From NCBI GenBank assembly GCA_019636245.1, contig JAHBXX010000005.1, forward strand, positions 1 to 64,000: a stretch of DNA of 64,000 nucleotides, in the 5' to 3' direction. The position numbers were made by a program, and so were the translations under genes. Under the pieces are notes generated by a model. That model searched no databases, was not told the origin of the DNA, and saw only the letters and a list, made by a program, of their open reading frames with translations. Origin of the DNA: Planctomycetota bacterium. Its GTDB lineage: Bacteria; Planctomycetota; UBA1135; UBA2386. Of the stretch, positions 27,174 through 36,389 are shown one piece after another; positions within the stretch are counted from its first letter, which is position 1; the number at the start of each line of letters is the position of its first letter.

Positions 27174-27506
27174 ATGGACCCAAAGCAAGCGCGCACCCGA
27201 CTGCTCGACCTCAGGGATCTGCTCGACGCCCGGCACCACCGCATCGAGAAGCACCTGAGCCGGCGCGACGAACCCCTGCCCGCCGACAGCGAGGAGCGCG
27301 CCACCGAACTCGGCAACCACGAGACCATGGCGCACCTGGACGGCAGCGCGCGGGCCGAACTCGAACAGATCGACCGGGCGCTGGCGCGCCTGGACGCCGG
27401 CGACTACGGTCGCTGCGAACGGTGCCAGCAGCCGATCGCCACCGAACGGCTGGACTTGATCCCGTACGCGACCGAGTGCGTCGCCTGCGCCGGCCGGGCC
27501 GGCTAG
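27174..27506 (+). CDS. DksA/TraR-family C4 zinc-finger protein
   Basis: 110 residues. An N-terminal coiled-coil helical pair (LLDLRDLLDARHHRIEKHLS) is followed by the zinc-finger module LARLDAGDYGRCERCQQPIA with CERC, and then ECVACAG with CVAC. DksA-type proteins reach through the RNA polymerase secondary channel and modulate initiation. The tip Asp pair of classical DksA (DxxDxA) cannot be matched clearly here; instead there is TELGNHETMAHLDGS. The protein is shorter than E. coli DksA (151) and closer to TraR/YbiI or YteA types. Stand-alone gene upstream of the YqaA-like gene. Confidence 0.85.
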   Translation: MDPKQARTRLLDLRDLLDARHHRIEKHLSRRDEPLPADSEERATELGNHETMAHLDGSARAELEQIDRALARLDAGDYGRCERCQQPIATERLDLIPYATECVACAGRAG

Positions 27507-27602
27507 ACCCTGCGTTCCCTCCCGCCCGCCCCTTCGCCGATCCGAGGCAGCGACCGCCGGCCGCCCAGGCAAGGCGCCGCGATCCACGAGCCCGACCCGT
27601 CC

Positions 27603-28247
27603 ATGTCCGCGAGCGAGACCCTCCCCCAGCCGGCGACCGGACCCAGCCACGGACTGCGCGCGCGGTTCCGCCAGCGCATGCACGACCTCGCCGGCCGGCG
27701 GTCGGCGCTGTTCTTCCTGTCGCTGCTGTCGTTCCTCGACGCCTGCTGCTCGCCGATCCTGCCGGAAGTGCTGCTGGTGCCGATGTGCCTCGGCCAGCCG
27801 CGCCGCAGCTACTACTACGCGTTCTGGTGCTCGGCCGCCTCGGTGGTCGGCGGCATCGTCGGCTATGCGCTGGGCCTGCTCCTCTGGGAGCATGGCCTGC
27901 GCGAGTTCGCGTTCGCCCACGTGCCCGGGTTCACGCCGGAGTGGTTCGCGAAGGTCAGCGACTGGTACGGCCGCGAGGCCTTCCTGTGGGTCTGGCTCGC
28001 GGGCTTCACGCCGCTGCCCTACAAGATCTTCACGGTGTCGGCGGGGGTCTGCCACGACAAGGTCGACTTCTGGGTCTTCCTCGCGGCGTCGATCACCAGC
28101 CGGTTCCCCCGCCTGTACCTCGAGGTCTGGCTGCTGAACCGCTTCGGCCAGCCGGTGCTGGACTTCCTGCTCGGGCAGTTCAGCCGCGTGGTGCTGGTGC
28201 TGCTGCTGATCGTGCTCGGCGTCGTGCTCTGGCTGCAGTGGGGCTGA
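27603..28247 (+). CDS. YqaA/DedA-type SNARE-associated membrane protein
   Basis: 214 residues. The motif SFLDACCSPILPEVLLVPM matches the 'E/DSxxxPIPPEVLLxP' re-entrant loop of YqaA proteins, and WLAGFTPLPYKIFTVSAGV matches the second loop 'AGFTPIPYKxFTIxAG'. Four or five membrane helices are visible. DedA/VTT-fold proteins are undecaprenyl-phosphate or phospholipid transporters/flippases; YqaA itself has no fixed substrate. The N-terminal ~30 residues are hydrophilic. ATG 27603 is chosen because no better start precedes the conserved core. A short hairpin follows the stop codon. Confidence 0.85.
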   Translation: MSASETLPQPATGPSHGLRARFRQRMHDLAGRRSALFFLSLLSFLDACCSPILPEVLLVPMCLGQPRRSYYYAFWCSAASVVGGIVGYALGLLLWEHGLREFAFAHVPGFTPEWFAKVSDWYGREAFLWVWLAGFTPLPYKIFTVSAGVCHDKVDFWVFLAASITSRFPRLYLEVWLLNRFGQPVLDFLLGQFSRVVLVLLLIVLGVVLWLQWG

Positions 28248-28249
28248 CG

Positions 28250-28265
28250 CGCCCGGAGCCGGGCG
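28250..28265. terminator. Short hairpin between convergent genes
   Basis: CGCCCGG and CCGGGCG flank two bases between the stops of the YqaA-like and SulP-carbonic anhydrase genes. It is a possible bidirectional terminator; the stem is short and has no T-run. Confidence 0.3.
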
Positions 28266-28267
28266 GC

Positions 28268-30550
28268 TCAGGACGCGGAAGCCGCGGCGGCCTCGGTCTC
28301 GAGACGCACGCCGCGCGAACACTGCGGCAGGAAACGCACCTTGCCGGTGCCGACGTCGTACATCGCGCCGACGATGCCGATCTCGCCGGCCGCGAGCATC
28401 GCCGCGATGGTCGGGCTGTGGTCCAGGATCGACTCGATCGTGTTGGCGACATGGATCTCCGTGACGCGGTCGACGAACTCGAGGTTGTCGCCGGCCCGCC
28501 GATCACGCGTCGCCGTCTCCTTGTGCACCGCCTCGGCGATCGGCTCGGTGATCGACGGCAGGTTGGTGAGGCCGGTGGCCGCGATCGGGTCGAGGCCGCG
28601 GTGCACGAAGTCGCACGTCGCCTTGACGGCGCCGCAGCGCGTGTGGCCGAGCACGACGACGAGCTTGCTGCCGACGAGCTTGCAGGCGAACTCGATGCTG
28701 CCCATGGCCTTCTGCTTGGCGACGTTGCCGGCGACGCGCACGCTGAAGATGTCGCCGATGCCCAGGTCGAACAGCAGCTCGGCCGGCGCCCGGGAATCGA
28801 TGCAGCTGAGCACGATCGCCATCGGATGCTGGCCGGCCGACGTGGCGTCCACCTGGCGCGCGAGGTCGCGGTTCAGCCGTTCGCCGCTGACGAAGCGCCG
28901 GTTGCCCTCGCGCAGCAGCTCGAGGACCCGCTGCGGTGTCAGCGCCGCCTGCACCTCGCGCGACGTGTAGTCGACGTACTGGACCAAGTCGATCAGTTCG
29001 TAGCGGTTGTGGAACCCCAGCACGCTGACCTTGATGCCGCGCGGCGGCGCCTCCTCGTGCACGAAGTCGCGGATCACCGACAGCAGGTCCGGATCGACGT
29101 AGGTCGAACCGCGGGCGTCGATCGCGACGTGGTCGCCGGCGCGGAAGCTCGCCAGCAGGTCGGCCAGGTGCGCGCGCGCCAGGTAGCTGACGTGCTCGCC
29201 GAGCACGATGCGGTGCACCAGCCCCGAGACGTGGGACTCGCGCACGACCTGCAGCCCGCCCTTGAGGTTGCGGGCGAGCACGAACGACAGGCTGATGAAC
29301 AGACCGATCAGCACGCCGACCAGCAGGTCGGTCAGCACGATCGCGGCCACGGTCGCCGCGAACGGTACGAACTGCCGCCAGCCGGCGCGCCACTTGTCGA
29401 CGAACAGCCGCGGCGACGCCAGCTTGATGCCGGTCAACACCAGTACGGCGGCGAGCGACGCCAGCGGGATGCGGTTGATGATCGGCGCCAGGAGCACCAG
29501 GCTCACCAACAGCAGGCCGCCGTGCACGATGGTGGACAGGCGCGTGCGGCCGCCGGCGTCGACGTTGACCGAGCTGCGCACGATGACCGACGTCATCGGC
29601 AGGCCGCCGATCGCCGCCGCCAGCGTGTTGCCGACGCCCTGGGCGATGAGTTCGCGGTTCGACGAGGCCGGGCGGCGCAGCGGATCGAGCTTCTCGGTGG
29701 CCTCGAGGTTGAGCAGCGTCTCCAGCGACGCCACGACCGCCAGCGTGACCGCAGCGAGCAGCAGCTGGGGATCGAACACGCGCGAGAAGTCCGGGAAACG
29801 CAGCAGGTCCTGCAGCGCGAGGCCGTCGTGCCCGAGCACCGGCACGGTGACCATGTGGCTGGCGGAGATCGCCCAGCTCGAGCCGACCGCGGCGAGCAGT
29901 TCCGCCAACAGGGTGCCGGCCAGCACCGCCGCCAGCGCGCTCGGCACCTTGGTCCGCTTCAGCCGCGTCTTCTCCCAGGCGACCATCACGCCGAGGGACA
30001 CCATGCCGACGAGCGCCGCGCCGGGCAGCAGGCGCGACAGGGCGGTCAGCAGGGCGGTGAAGGTGTTGTCGCCGTCGGGCTGCGCAAACGACACATCGCC
30101 CTCGTAGTCGGTGTCGTGGCCGATCAGGTGCGGCACCTGCTTCAGGATCAGCAGGATGCCGATGGCGGCCAGCAGGCCGCGGATGACGCTGTTCGGCACG
30201 AAGTTGACGACGGCGCCGCCGCGCATCAGGCCGAGCCCCACCTGCATCACGCCGGCGAGCATCCCCGCCAGCAGGAAGGTCTCGAAGCTGCCGAGACTCT
30301 CGATCTGGGCCAGCACGATCGCCGCGAGTCCGGCGGCCGGACCGGCGACGCTGACGTGCGAGCCGCTGAGGGCGCCGACGACGAGGCCGCCGACGATGCC
30401 GGAGATCAGGCCCGACAGCAGGGGCGCCCCCGAGGCGTGGGCGATGCCGAGGCAGAGCGGCAGGGCGACGAGGAAGACGACCAGCCCGGCCAGGAGGTCC
30501 CGGGCGAGCCACCTGGAGCCGGCGCCGGTTCCGTTCGGAGCGTGGGGCAT
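28268..30550 (-). CDS. SulP-family anion transporter fused to a beta-carbonic anhydrase
   Basis: 760 residues. Residues ~1-410 are a SulP transporter: FLVALPLCLGIAHASGAPLL in helix 1, SVAGPAAGLAAIVLAQIE, and NTLAAAIGGLPMTSVIVRSS. A STAS-like region follows (~440-530; HVAIDARGSTYVDPDLLSVI). The C-terminal ~200 residues are a beta-carbonic anhydrase with its zinc ligands in SCIDSRAPAELLFD (CxDSR) and LGHTRCGAVKA (HxxC). Such fusions exist in other bacteria and couple bicarbonate transport with CO2/bicarbonate interconversion. The start is ATG 30550; an in-frame TTG at 30568 with a TAGCTT hexamer (30579-30584, minus strand) just upstream is an alternative. Stand-alone gene. Confidence 0.93.
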   Translation of the reverse strand: MPHAPNGTGAGSRWLARDLLAGLVVFLVALPLCLGIAHASGAPLLSGLISGIVGGLVVGALSGSHVSVAGPAAGLAAIVLAQIESLGSFETFLLAGMLAGVMQVGLGLMRGGAVVNFVPNSVIRGLLAAIGILLILKQVPHLIGHDTDYEGDVSFAQPDGDNTFTALLTALSRLLPGAALVGMVSLGVMVAWEKTRLKRTKVPSALAAVLAGTLLAELLAAVGSSWAISASHMVTVPVLGHDGLALQDLLRFPDFSRVFDPQLLLAAVTLAVVASLETLLNLEATEKLDPLRRPASSNRELIAQGVGNTLAAAIGGLPMTSVIVRSSVNVDAGGRTRLSTIVHGGLLLVSLVLLAPIINRIPLASLAAVLVLTGIKLASPRLFVDKWRAGWRQFVPFAATVAAIVLTDLLVGVLIGLFISLSFVLARNLKGGLQVVRESHVSGLVHRIVLGEHVSYLARAHLADLLASFRAGDHVAIDARGSTYVDPDLLSVIRDFVHEEAPPRGIKVSVLGFHNRYELIDLVQYVDYTSREVQAALTPQRVLELLREGNRRFVSGERLNRDLARQVDATSAGQHPMAIVLSCIDSRAPAELLFDLGIGDIFSVRVAGNVAKQKAMGSIEFACKLVGSKLVVVLGHTRCGAVKATCDFVHRGLDPIAATGLTNLPSITEPIAEAVHKETATRDRRAGDNLEFVDRVTEIHVANTIESILDHSPTIAAMLAAGEIGIVGAMYDVGTGKVRFLPQCSRGVRLETEAAAASAS

Positions 30551-30668
30551 GCGAACTTCGTGAGCCAAGGTGCCGGAGAAGCTATGAGCTCGAGGCGGCC
30601 CCCGGAAGCGAAGCTACCGCCGTTTCACCGATTCTCGACGACCGACCGACCCACCGCCCGACTCTGCC

Positions 30669-32102
30669 ATGCCGACCCGCCACCGGAACCTCACCTGCAC
30701 GCTCGCCCTGTGGATCGCCGGCGCCGGCACGGCGCAGGCACTGCCGCCGTCGACCGGGTTCGTGCTGTCGCTGCGCGGCGCCACCGTCGAGTGCGTGCTG
30801 CAACCTCCCGCCGGATGGCAGGCGACCGACTGGGCGCCGCTGCTCTTGCTCCTGCCCGACCAGGGCAGCAGCCTGAGCGCGGTGCAGCGACTCGTCGCCG
30901 AGGTCGGCGCCGATGCGGCGCGCGCGGGCTTCGTGGTGGTCGCCCCCCATCGCGAGGCCGACGGCACGGAGTCCAAGGGCCTCGCCGATCTCTGTCGGGC
31001 CCTGCGTCGGCGGTTCCGCATCGCCGGCGGCGGCATCCATGCGGCGGCCGAGGGCTCAGCCTCGGTTGCCGCGGCCGGGGTCCTGGCCGAGCCGCATTCC
31101 TTCCAGAGCTTCACGGCGATGGGACCGGCGCCGGAGGCGGACCTCGCGGCACTGCGACGGCTGACCGCCCGCGGGGTGACCGTCCTGCCCGCAGGAGACC
31201 CCGGCGCCCGCGTCCAGCACTTCGCCGCCCTGCACGCGCGGAGCATGCCGCCGGGCGTCGAGGGCGAGGTCGCGCGGCGGCTGGACGACCTGCACGACGC
31301 CGCGGCCAACGCCGATGCCGAACGCTACTTCGCGATCCTGCCCGACGACGCGGTGTTCCTCGGCACCGATGCCAGCGAACGCTGGACTGGCGCCGAGTTC
31401 CGCGCCTTCGCGATGCCGTGGTTCGCCCGCGGCGAGGCCTGGACCTACGTCGCCCTGCAGCGCCACATCGACCTCGGCCCGGGCGACCGGACCGCCTGGT
31501 TCGACGAGATCCTCGACCACGAGGTCTACGGCATCTGCCGGGGCAGCGGCGTGTTCGTGCGCGACGACGGGCGCTGGTTGCTGCGGCAGTACCACCTGAC
31601 GATCCCGGTACCGAACGAGCTGGCGCGAGCGACTGCCGGCAGGATCCGGGCACACGCCGCCGGCACGGCCGTCGCGCCGACCTCGATCCTGCTGGTGCGC
31701 CACGCAGAGCGGGCCGACGCCAGCCGCGACACCGGGCTGAGCGCCGCCGGCGAAGTGCGCGCCGGGCGACTCGCCGCCGCCCTGCGCGACCTGCCGCTCG
31801 CCGCGGTCTACGTCAGCGAGTTCCGGCGCACGGCGGCCACCGTGGCGCCGCTCTGCGCCGCCCGCGGCCTCTCGCCGACCGTCGTGCCGGCCGACGACGT
31901 GCAGGGCCTGGTGGAACGTCTGCGCCGGCACCCCGGGCAGACGGTGCTCGTGTGCGGGCACAGCAACACCCTGCCGCAGGTGCTGGACGCCCTCGGCGCA
32001 CCGGCCACGGCGGCCATCGGTGACGGTGAGTACGATCGCCTGTTCGTGGTGCTCGCCGATGCCGAGGGGGCGAACGTCGTCCCGCTGCGCTACGGTCCGT
32101 GA
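30669..32102 (+). CDS. Exported three-domain protein: alpha/beta-hydrolase-like, SnoaL-like, histidine phosphatase
   Basis: 477 residues with a signal peptide (LTCTLALWIAGAGTAQA). Residues ~28-190 look like a degenerate alpha/beta hydrolase (WAPLLLLLPDQGSSLSAVQR, GFVVVAPHREADG); the nucleophile elbow is not clear (IHAAAEGSASVAA). Residues ~195-325 are a SnoaL/NTF2-like domain (RRLDDLHDAAANADAERYFA ... DDGRWLLRQYHLTIPVPNE). Residues ~335-477 are a phosphoglycerate-mutase-like histidine phosphatase: ILLVRHAERAD carries the phospho-His, and VLVCGHSNTLPQ the second His. I know each fold separately but not this order in one chain. The substrate is unknown. It overlaps the TenA-ThiD gene by 4 bp, so the two are coupled. 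Confidence 0.8.
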   Translation: MPTRHRNLTCTLALWIAGAGTAQALPPSTGFVLSLRGATVECVLQPPAGWQATDWAPLLLLLPDQGSSLSAVQRLVAEVGADAARAGFVVVAPHREADGTESKGLADLCRALRRRFRIAGGGIHAAAEGSASVAAAGVLAEPHSFQSFTAMGPAPEADLAALRRLTARGVTVLPAGDPGARVQHFAALHARSMPPGVEGEVARRLDDLHDAAANADAERYFAILPDDAVFLGTDASERWTGAEFRAFAMPWFARGEAWTYVALQRHIDLGPGDRTAWFDEILDHEVYGICRGSGVFVRDDGRWLLRQYHLTIPVPNELARATAGRIRAHAAGTAVAPTSILLVRHAERADASRDTGLSAAGEVRAGRLAAALRDLPLAAVYVSEFRRTAATVAPLCAARGLSPTVVPADDVQGLVERLRRHPGQTVLVCGHSNTLPQVLDALGAPATAAIGDGEYDRLFVVLADAEGANVVPLRYGP

Positions 32103-33517
32103 ACAGAGCCGCCGCCGTGCCATCCGCCGCCGACACCTTCTGGGCCGCCGATCTCGACCTCGCGGCAGCATGCCGGCGTCATCCGTTCGTGCGCGGCCTC
32201 GCCGACGGCTCGCTGCCGCGCTGGCGCTACCGGGACTACATCGCCCAGGACGCGTTCTTCCTGCGCGCCTTTGCGGCGGCATACGACCTCGCCGCCCAGC
32301 GCTGCCGCGACGACGCCGGCCGGCGCCTGTACGGGGAACTCGCCCAGGGCGTCGCCGACGAACTGCGGCTGCATGCGCGTACGGCGGCGCAGTTCGACCT
32401 CGACCTGGCGAACGTGAACCCGAGCGGGGCGACGTCGGCCTACACCGATTTCCTGCTGGCGACCGCGGCGACGCAGCCGGAGGCCTGCACCGCGGCGGCG
32501 ATGCTGCCGTGCCTGCGGCTCTATGCGTGGCTCGGCGAGGGCCTGCTGCCCGATCTCGTGCCGACGTCACCCTGGGCGGACTGGGTGCGCACCTACGCCG
32601 ATCCCGGGTTCGCCCGACTCTGGCAGCTGCTGGCGCCGCGGCTGGAGACGACGGCGGTGCCGCGCGCCGAACTGGCGACCGTGCACCGTCGGGCGATGCA
32701 GCTCGAACTGCGCTTCTTCGCCGCCGCCTGGGGCGGCGCCGCACCCGGCACGCCGCCGGTCGCGCTGACGATCGCCGGCAGCGACCCATCGGGCGGGGCC
32801 GGGATCCAGGCGGACCTGAAGACCTTCCACCGCGCCGGCGTCTACGGCCAGGCCGTGCTGACGCTGCTGACGGCGCAGAACACGCGCGGCGTGCAGGGCG
32901 TGTTCGTGCAGCCGGTCGACGTCGTGCGCGCCCAACTGCGAAGCGTGCTCGCCGACCTCGGCGCCGCGGCGGCGAAGACCGGCGCGCTCGGCTCGCCGGC
33001 GGTCGCCGAGGCGGTGGCCGAGGAACTGGCCCGGGGAACCCGGCCGCGGCTCGTCGTCGACCCAGTCCTGGTCAGCAAGCACGGCCACCGGCTGGCCGAC
33101 GACGGCGTGGCCGCCACGATGCTCCGCCGGCTGCTGCCGCTCGCCGAACTGGTGACGCCGAACCGCTTCGAAGCCGCGCAGCTCGGCGGCGTCGAGGTCG
33201 TGGACCGGGCCGCGGCCGAACGCGCGGCCTCGCGAATCCGCGAGTCCGGTGTGCGGGCGGTGCTGGTCAAGGACGTGCCGGGCCTCGGCGGCGACCTGCT
33301 CGTCGACGAGGCCGGCTCGCGCCCGTTCGAGCGGCCGCACGTCGCCACCCGGCATCGCCACGGCAGCGGCTGCACGTTCAGCGCCGCGCTGACCGCGCGA
33401 CTGGCCTGCGGCGACACCCTCGACGAGGCCGTGGACGTCGCCCGCGACCTGATCGTGCGGGCGCTCGCCTCCGCGCCGCAGCTCGGCGACGTCGGCCCGG
33501 TCAACCACTGGGCCTGA
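32099..33517 (+). CDS. TenA-ThiD fusion: thiaminase II and HMP(-P) kinase
   Basis: 472 residues. Residues ~10-210 are a TenA-type aminopyrimidine aminohydrolase: WRYRDYIAQDAFFLRAF (active-site Asp), LPCLRLYAWLGEGL (catalytic Cys), and a C-terminal ELRFFAAAWG. Residues ~215-472 are ThiD: ALTIAGSDPSGGAGIQADLK binds HMP, KTGALGSPAVAEAV follows, and RHGSGCTFSAAL is the anion-hole GSGC motif. Together they salvage hydroxymethylpyrimidine from degraded thiamine and phosphorylate it. The fusion order is TenA first, opposite to yeast Thi20 (ThiD then TenA). The start is GTG 32099 overlapping the upstream stop (GTGA); GTG 32117 is possible. No other thiamine genes lie nearby. Confidence 0.92.
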   Translation: MNRAAAVPSAADTFWAADLDLAAACRRHPFVRGLADGSLPRWRYRDYIAQDAFFLRAFAAAYDLAAQRCRDDAGRRLYGELAQGVADELRLHARTAAQFDLDLANVNPSGATSAYTDFLLATAATQPEACTAAAMLPCLRLYAWLGEGLLPDLVPTSPWADWVRTYADPGFARLWQLLAPRLETTAVPRAELATVHRRAMQLELRFFAAAWGGAAPGTPPVALTIAGSDPSGGAGIQADLKTFHRAGVYGQAVLTLLTAQNTRGVQGVFVQPVDVVRAQLRSVLADLGAAAAKTGALGSPAVAEAVAEELARGTRPRLVVDPVLVSKHGHRLADDGVAATMLRRLLPLAELVTPNRFEAAQLGGVEVVDRAAAERAASRIRESGVRAVLVKDVPGLGGDLLVDEAGSRPFERPHVATRHRHGSGCTFSAALTARLACGDTLDEAVDVARDLIVRALASAPQLGDVGPVNHWA

Positions 33518-33548
33518 CGCCGCCGGCAATGCTCGTCGCCGGCCGGGT

Positions 33549-36176
33549 TCAGCGTGCCGCCGCTTCGGGGGCGGCCGCTTCGATCGTCAGCGCGCCGGCC
33601 TCCACGCCGACGTGCACCGTGCTGCCATCGGCGATCTCGCCGGCGATCAGCTTGCGGCCGATGCGCGTCTCCAGTTCGCGCTGCAGCAATCGCTTCAGCG
33701 GCCGGGCGCCGTAGACGGGGTCGTAGCCCTTGTTGCCGAGGAACGTCTTCGCCTCGTCGCTGACCTCGACGGCGATGCGGCGGTCGGCGAGCCGCGCCCG
33801 CAGGCCGACCAGGAGCAAGTCGACGATGCGGCGGATCTCGCCGATCTGCAGCGGCTTGAACAGCACGATGTCGTCGATGCGGTTGAGCAGCTCCGGACGG
33901 AAGTGCCGCCGCAGCTCGGCCATCACCTGGTCTCGGGCCGACTCCAGGATCGTGCCGTCGCGGGTGATGCCCTCGAGCAGCAGCGGCGCGCCGATGTTCG
34001 ACGTCAGGATGATCACCGTGTTCTTGAAGTCGACCGTGCGGCCCTGGCTGTCGGTCGCACGACCGTCGTCGAGGATCTGCAGCAGCACGTGGAACACGTC
34101 GGCGTGCGCCTTCTCGATCTCGTCGAACAGGACCACCGAGTACGGCTTGCGCCGCACGGCCTCGGTGAGCTGGCCACCCTCCTCGTAGCCGACGTAGCCC
34201 GGCGGCGCGCCGACGAGCCGGCTGACGGCGTGCTTCTCCATGTACTCCGACATGTCGATGCGGATCAGGTTCTCCTCGCTGTCGAACAACGTCGCCGCCA
34301 GCGTCTTGGCGAGTTCGGTCTTGCCGACGCCCGTGGGCCCGAGGAACAGGAAGCTGCCGATCGGACGCCTGGGGTCCTTGATGCCCGAGCGGGCCCGGAT
34401 CACCGCGTCGGCGACGACCTGCACCGCCTCGTCCTGGCCGACGACGCGTTCGTGCAGGATCGCGTCGAGCTTCAGCAGCTTCTCGCGTTCGCCCTCGATC
34501 AGGCGCGCGACCGGGATGCCCGTCCAGCGCGACACGATCTGGGCGATCTCGTCGCCGGTGACCTCCTCGCGCAGCAGGCGCTCGCCGCCCTTGCCGCCGC
34601 CGGCCATGCGGGCCTCGTCGGCGGCGAGCTGCTTCTCGGCCTCCGGGATCGCTCCGTACTTCAGCTCCGCGGCCTTGTTCATGTCGTAGCGTCGCTCGGC
34701 TTCCTGCTGCTGCTGCCGCAGCGCCTCGATGCGCTCGCGCAGGCCGCGCACCTTGCCGATCGCCTGCTTCTCGGCCTCGTACTGGGCGCGCATCGCGTCG
34801 GCCTTGGTGCGCAGCTCGGCGATGTCGTGCTTGAGCTGCTCCAGCCGCGCCCGGCTGGCGGCGTCCCGCTCCTTCGCCAGCGCCGCCTCCTCGATCTCGA
34901 GCTGCATCAACCGCCGACTGACCGCGTCGAGCTCGGTCGGCAGCGAGTCGATCTCGGTGCGGATCATCGCGCACGCCTCGTCGACCAGGTCGATCGCCTT
35001 GTCGGGCAGGAACCGGTCGCTGATGTAGCGGTGGGACAGGGTCGCCGCGTCGACCAGCGCCTGGTCCTGGATCTTCACCCCGTGGTGCACCTCGAAGCGC
35101 TCCCTGAGGCCACGCAGGATCGACACCGTGTCTTCCACCGTCGGCTGGTCGACCAGCACCGGCTGGAACCGGCGCTCCAGCGCTGCGTCCTTCTCGATGT
35201 ACTTGCGGTACTCGTCCAGCGTGGTCGCGCCGATGCAGTGCAGTTCGCCGCGGGCGAGCATCGGCTTCAGCATGTTGCCGGCGTCCATCGCGCCCTCGGC
35301 CTTGCCGGCGCCGACGATCGTGTGCAGTTCGTCGATGAACAGCAGGATCCGGCCCTCGCTGTTCTTGATCTCGGTGAGCACGGCCCTCAGGCGCTCCTCG
35401 AACTCGCCGCGGTACTTGGCGCCGGCGACGAGACTGCCCATGTCGAGGGCGAACACCGTCTTGTCCTTGAGGCCTTCCGGCACGTCGCCGCGCACGATGC
35501 GCTGCGCCAGCCCCTCGGCGATCGCCGTCTTGCCGACGCCGGGTTCGCCGATCAGCACCGGGTTGTTCTTGGTCTTGCGCGACAGGATGCGGATCACGCG
35601 GCGAATCTCGTCGTCGCGGCCGATCACCGGATCGAGCTTGCCCTGTCGGGCCATCTGCACGAGGTCGCGGCCGTAGCGCTCCAGCGCCTCGTAGGTCGCC
35701 TCGGGGTTCGCGCTCTGCACCCGCTGGTTGCCGCGCACCTCCTTGAGCGCGTTCAGGAAGCGGCTCTCGTCGATCGCGAACTTGCGCAACAGGTCGCGCA
35801 CGCCGCCCTTCGCCGCCTGCAGGATCGCGAGGAACAGGTGCTCGACCGAGACATACTCGTCGCGCATCTTCGTCGCCTGCTTCTCGGCGTTGGCCAGCAC
35901 CTGGGCCAGGTCCTGCGTCAGGTAGATCTTGTCGGCGGAGAACCCCGGACCCGACACGCGCGGCAACTTCTGCAGTTCGGCCTCGAGCCCCGCTTGCAGT
36001 CCGTCGGACGCAACCTCCATGCGCTGCAGCAACCTGGCCACCAACCCATCGGCGGGCTCGACCAGCGCCGACAGCAGGTGCGCGGTGTCCACCTGCTGGT
36101 GGCCGAGGCTCACGGCCTTCGATTGGGCGGCTTGCAGGGCTTCCTGGGACTTCTGCGTCAGCTTCTGGCTGTCCAT
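33549..36176 (-). CDS. clpB: ATP-dependent disaggregase ClpB
   Basis: 875 residues, full length. The order is a Clp_N double repeat (1-145), AAA1 with Walker [10 protein letters not shown] and arginine finger region ERRFQPV, the long middle coiled-coil domain (about 400-530, EERxxLxxLK-like heptads), then AAA2 with Walker [13 protein letters not shown], and the C-terminal [20 protein letters not shown] loops for ClpP are absent, which separates ClpB from ClpA/C. It forms hexamers that pull proteins out of aggregates together with DnaK. The ATG at 36176 has an exceptionally strong ribosome-binding site, AGGAGGA (minus strand, 36181-36187). Confidence 0.97.
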   Translation of the reverse strand: MDSQKLTQKSQEALQAAQSKAVSLGHQQVDTAHLLSALVEPADGLVARLLQRMEVASDGLQAGLEAELQKLPRVSGPGFSADKIYLTQDLAQVLANAEKQATKMRDEYVSVEHLFLAILQAAKGGVRDLLRKFAIDESRFLNALKEVRGNQRVQSANPEATYEALERYGRDLVQMARQGKLDPVIGRDDEIRRVIRILSRKTKNNPVLIGEPGVGKTAIAEGLAQRIVRGDVPEGLKDKTVFALDMGSLVAGAKYRGEFEERLRAVLTEIKNSEGRILLFIDELHTIVGAGKAEGAMDAGNMLKPMLARGELHCIGATTLDEYRKYIEKDAALERRFQPVLVDQPTVEDTVSILRGLRERFEVHHGVKIQDQALVDAATLSHRYISDRFLPDKAIDLVDEACAMIRTEIDSLPTELDAVSRRLMQLEIEEAALAKERDAASRARLEQLKHDIAELRTKADAMRAQYEAEKQAIGKVRGLRERIEALRQQQQEAERRYDMNKAAELKYGAIPEAEKQLAADEARMAGGGKGGERLLREEVTGDEIAQIVSRWTGIPVARLIEGEREKLLKLDAILHERVVGQDEAVQVVADAVIRARSGIKDPRRPIGSFLFLGPTGVGKTELAKTLAATLFDSEENLIRIDMSEYMEKHAVSRLVGAPPGYVGYEEGGQLTEAVRRKPYSVVLFDEIEKAHADVFHVLLQILDDGRATDSQGRTVDFKNTVIILTSNIGAPLLLEGITRDGTILESARDQVMAELRRHFRPELLNRIDDIVLFKPLQIGEIRRIVDLLLVGLRARLADRRIAVEVSDEAKTFLGNKGYDPVYGARPLKRLLQRELETRIGRKLIAGEIADGSTVHVGVEAGALTIEAAAPEAAAR

Positions 36177-36223
36177 GGGTTCCTCCTCGGGCGATGGTGC
36201 GGCGACCCGCGGCGAGAGCAGAA

Positions 36224-36250
36224 GTCATGCCGCCGGAGGATGTGCTTCAA
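36224..36250 (-). promoter_or_regulatory. Possible heat-shock-type promoter of clpB
   Basis: On the minus strand, a TTGAAG hexamer (36245-36250) preceded by C is 15 bases from CATGAC (36224-36229). CTTGAA with 13-15 base spacing resembles the sigma-32 pattern, but the -10 part matches poorly. No CIRCE element was found. Confidence 0.25.
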
Positions 36251-36389
36251 GTCACATGGAATCAGATGGTTACGCCACAACCTCCGAGACAGGCCGGGGC
36301 CGCGCGAACGCCGTTCTGGCAGCCTCGGCGCGGAAGCCGCCATCTTGGCATATCTGCCACCCGCCCAGGCCGTGGCGCACCGGCTGGGC

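Noticed and set aside
27422..32023. A 1533-codon plus-strand frame
   Set aside because: Runs antisense to the SulP-carbonic anhydrase gene and out of frame to its neighbours; low-complexity shadow.
36177..36389. CIRCE/HrcA operator before clpB
   Set aside because: No TTAGCACTC-N9-GAGTGCTAA-type inverted repeat; only a weak sigma-32-like pattern.
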